Shown here: positions 60,658 through 64,000 of the stretch, piece after piece
Layout of the letters: each line of letters starts with the position of its first letter
Numbering within the stretch: position 1 is the first letter of the stretch
Assembly: GCF_041296385.1 (NCBI RefSeq)
Contig: NC_091013.1
Location: 12,618,001-12,682,000 of the forward strand
Direction: 5' to 3'
Origin: Aphelocoma coerulescens
Taxonomy: Eukaryota; Chordata; Aves; Passeriformes; Corvidae
DNA: 64,000 nt
The notes under the pieces: model-generated
The model's input: the letters and a program-made list of their open reading frames with translations, nothing else
Databases searched by the model: none
What the model was told of the DNA's origin: nothing
Made by a program: the position numbers and the translations under genes

Positions 60658-63359
60658 ATCAAATTTGTCTGAAAAGTCTAAGAGACTTCAAATCCTAAAT
60701 TTTAGGAAATTCTATGGAATTAATTGATACAGTATCTCTTAAGTAACTGAAGAAACAGTAAACATAAGATTGAATATGTAGTATGTTTTAATATTAGCAA
60801 ATCAAATAGCAGAACACAGACAAGTCAGATATTCATTATTTTGCAGGGGTTTTTTACATACCCAAGAGCAAAGAAAATTTTGCCATATACAGATTCTGAC
60901 ATTGATCAGCGAAGTCACCTGAAAATAGGACATTCTCTTTAATGTAAATTTTGAGACTAAGTTTTGCTACTATAATATTTGAAGAAGTTGCAAATATTTA
61001 TTTTGAAGGTGTGAATTTCAGACACTTCTGATAAGTCATTCTGGTGCAATCTCCTTCAGCTGCTGTCCCTGCACAGATCACTGGAGCCTTTTTTGGTTTC
61101 TGCAGTGTATAACCAATTCTTTTTTTAAGCAAAAATGCAAAGGACGCATATACCTGTATAGGAAAGGTCAATAATGGAGATAGGAGCGAGGACTGATTGT
61201 GCTCCAGCCATGACCTTTGCATTCCCTTGATGGTGAGTTCTAATTAGAGCATTGGCTGCTGACTCACCTGAAACTTCAACCATACAGCAAAAAAAGAATT
61301 TGTTTTGTTTACTGAAACCACTGCCTGGAACAAAGCTACTTGTGTTGTTTTTATGCATAAATTCTTCCTCCACTCTCTAGCACTGAGAGCTAAAGAGCCT
61401 GGTTCAGGTCACTTGAACACATGTTCTATGCAGATTCTGAGACCTGGTTTGATTCTGTTCAACTAAATGTATATGACAATAATTCAGATATCCAGTACCA
61501 GTGCATTTTTGCTTTTCAAGTAATATTTTACTGGATCAATAACCCAAACATACAAATATGTAAGTAGAGAAGTTCACTTATACATGGAAAAATATATTGA
61601 TGCTTATAAGCTCTTCTCCAGTCAGCTTCGAATCTGCAAGTAACCTTAATTCTGCAAATTAACCTGCAATGCTATGTTTCTTCATCAAAACAATAATGAA
61701 AGGATTAACAGTATATGATTCTTCAATTAACCTTAAATACAGTCCTGGATCTAATTTCCAGAATACATATGCTGCATCAGTATTCCAGACCACTGGAATA
61801 TAAGCAATATGAGAATATCCTACCTGTCTCTGCTGTCAAGACCATTACCACCTTTTTTTTTTTTTTTTTAATGACTATTAATAATAATATCAAATTTCTG
61901 ATACTTGAAACCAAAATCCCCAAATTAGACAAAACAGGGAATTATTAGTTGGCAGCACCTTTTCTTTTTAAAATGCTAGCAAGGCTTGCATTTAACCATG
62001 AAGCAACTTTGTGTCTTCTAGTAAATTTAACTGTGTGCAAGGTTTTGTCACATGGTCTTCTTATAATTCTTTGATGAGATCCTACTCAATGTGTATGGAT
62101 GAGAAAGAGGAAAAAGAAAAGAGAGAGCTGAACATGTACAAAACCTATTATTCAGCAAACTACATGCTAAAGTTTCAGCTTGATGATGAAGTTAAAAACA
62201 GAAATTATTAAGAAACGCTGCATTGTGAGTTCAAGCTGTAAAGAAGTTGCCATATATTATTTAGGATTTTAAATTACTGGTTTTAATGATTATTATTAAT
62301 TATGGAAGTATTTATTAAAGTAAATTCTATATGTAATATTTTCATGCTCAATTTTACATTAATTTGTTTGCCTGTACTCAGCTGCCACAACAAAGTAGAA
62401 GGGATAACATTATTAGTGGCTAGGATAAGTCAGAATGTAGTTAGGTAATGCAAACAAAAATGAGACCAGTTAAAATCATTCTCTGCTCAAACCAAAACTA
62501 GAGACACAAATCAAAAAAGCTTGAACTGTGTTCTGGAAAATGAGAGACAATGTCACTCTCTTCTGTGAATAGAGAGATAATTTTTAGGGGTAAATAGACC
62601 CACAGACCCTGTTTCATCTCCAGCTTCAAATGCTTCCACCTGGAAGCTATTTCAAAATACACAGTCTTGCCCTCTGCCCTAATAATGAGTAGGAGAAGAG
62701 AATTTCTTAGATTACCAGAAGGTAAAAAAAAAAAAATCTACTTATATGAGTTGAGATCACCACACTGATTTTTTTTAAGCTGAAAGAAAATACAAAACTG
62801 GTCAAATACATTGAAATAAAATTATAGTAACTCAGTCATCGAGAAAAAAATACAGGGGAATAAAATATCCATATTAGTTTTAATACTCCAGTATTAGATA
62901 CAACTAATACATCTGCCTTAAAAAATGTTACAAGTTACAGATTCTTACAAATTTTTACAAACTACATAGCACAAAGGAAGCTAAACAGAAAGATATCTAG
63001 AATCCCAAAGAAGAGGGAAAGAGTAAGAATGATTAATAAAAACTCATTTATATTATTGTTGGATATTCATATATGCACATATACATATATCTATACCCCT
63101 AACTATAAACATATATTTGCTATACTCATGCTCAATACCATAAATATTCATGCTACTGTCATAGTCTAATTTTTCCAGTGAATGCAAGCCTTTACAGAGA
63201 ATTACAAAGATGTGTTCTTTGCTCTCCAGTTTCAAACAAGATTGACAAAAGAGGTGGAATCCTGCAAACACCTGTATTGATGGAAAAGCTGCAGCCTATG
63301 CTTAAAATTTTCTGTCGGACAGGAAATCCACATTACAATCCATTGTAGCCATCCTTATT
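60658..63359. other. AT-rich non-coding stretch
   Basis: No gene is seen. A run of 17 T lies at 61853-61869 and a run of 13 A at about 62724-62736. Frames here are under 83 codons. Confidence 0.6.
61853..61869. repeat. T17 homopolymer
   Basis: Seventeen T follow attaccacc. Read on the minus strand it could be a poly(A) tail, but no retroposon or pseudogene body is recognisable next to it. Confidence 0.92.
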
Positions 63360-64000
63360 TTCACTGTTGATAAAACATTCCATTTCCACTAGGAAAGCTA
63401 TGTACATGCCTAATGTACAGAGCAGGATTTTCCAAACCTCCTGCTAGTGGCCTGATTTCTGTACAGAGGAGAACTGCTGATACACGGTGTGAACCAAATA
63501 TCAGCAGGTAATCAAGACGGCCAAAATCCACAGCTGAAGTGTAAAGAGTAGATTTATTCCAACACCATGCTGGGTAGGACAGAGACACACACATTGTGTG
63601 CTTATTCCACTGTAGCAAGGGGCAAAAAGCACCCAAGCTACTCCCAGCCTCACGTATCAAAAAGGCCTGGCACGTGTGCAACCTTTCTAATGGTTGCAAT
63701 TTTCCTCTCTGCTTTTATGATCTCTGCTTTGATCTCTCTCCCACGACAGGGAGCTCAAGCACATCTGGGAGAGGGCCTCCAAGTCTCTGTGAACACCTCT
63801 GTTATCTCCACACAGGAATTCTACTTCTCAAAACAGACCCAGGACAAACAGCAGTAGGCAAAATAGATGGTTTCCCACACTGTTATTCTCCAAGCCTTGA
63901 CATTCCCAGCTGCAAGGTCACTTGAGCAAACCTATCATTCTCCTCACCAAGTCCTTCAATTTTAACCCCTTCCTCCCAAAACATTTTGTATCTTTCTGCT
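63360..64000. other. Compositionally distinct block reaching the window edge, unassigned
   Basis: From about 63390 the sequence turns less AT-rich, with CA-rich text (gagacacacacattgtg) and pyrimidine-rich runs (gatctctctcccacgac). TTTATT at 63551-63556 is AATAAA on the minus strand. This is the look of an LTR or other retroelement in minus orientation, cut by the window end, but I find no termini. Overlapping frames of 96-112 codons on both strands show no known domain. Confidence 0.3.

Noticed and set aside
61853..61869. T17 considered as the poly(A) tail of a minus-strand processed pseudogene.
   Set aside because: No gene-like body, target duplication or polyadenylation hexamer at the right distance could be identified.
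63361..63925. Overlapping frames of 96-112 codons on both strands.
   Set aside because: Three overlapping frames in two orientations with no protein features suggest a low-stop composition, not genes.
1..64000. Search by eye for tRNA, rRNA and U-snRNA genes.
   Set aside because: No tRNA B-box with matching acceptor stem, and no recognisable rRNA or snRNA core, was seen on either strand. A covariance-model scan would be needed to exclude diverged copies.

Overview
The window reads as vertebrate, specifically avian, nuclear DNA. It is AT-rich, has no compact gene arrangement, and carries at least seven fragments of CR1, the LINE typical of birds, in both orientations. It also holds LTRs of endogenous retroviruses that resemble families I know from songbird genomes, so a passerine is the best guess. 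That guess is inference from remembered repeat families; no database was searched.

No protein-coding gene can be annotated with confidence. The longest open frames are 60-171 codons, mostly unlike anything I recognise, and the longest (38138-38653) runs through the 3' untranslated region of a CR1 copy. The window is most likely intergenic or inside a very large intron. Four small segments have exon-like features and are listed as low-confidence candidates: a 58-nt segment at 15042-15099, a 12-nt microexon-like segment at 36183-36194, a Ser-rich segment ending in a stop at 53718-53873, and a terminal-exon-like segment with a polyadenylation signal at 55556-55935.

Layout. 1-10 kb: AT-rich sequence with a recent 66-bp tandem duplication (4010-4142), an AT microsatellite (6106-6140) and a G-rich run (7776-7794). 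10-15 kb: two CR1 tails (10322, 12666) around a three-unit tandem array whose units carry an internal inverted repeat (11325-11495). 15-24 kb: mostly featureless. 24-30 kb: three CR1 pieces (24829, 27662, 29366) and a small minisatellite (28601). 32.7-33.2 kb: a solo LTR with promoter boxes and flanking duplication. 38.4 kb: a CR1 3' end in + orientation. 42.1-43.2 kb: a pyrimidine-rich insert, probably an old LTR element. 47.2 kb: a CR1 piece. 49.1-49.6 kb: an LTR in - orientation. 51-54 kb: two short tandem repeats. 58.4-58.9 kb: a well-preserved LTR containing an intact 54-codon frame. The remainder is AT-rich sequence with mononucleotide runs and small palindromes.

No tRNA, rRNA, CRISPR array, replication origin or operon was seen. 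Nothing supports an undescribed multi-gene system. The most interesting material is the LTRs, the hairpin-bearing tandem array and the exon-like segments.
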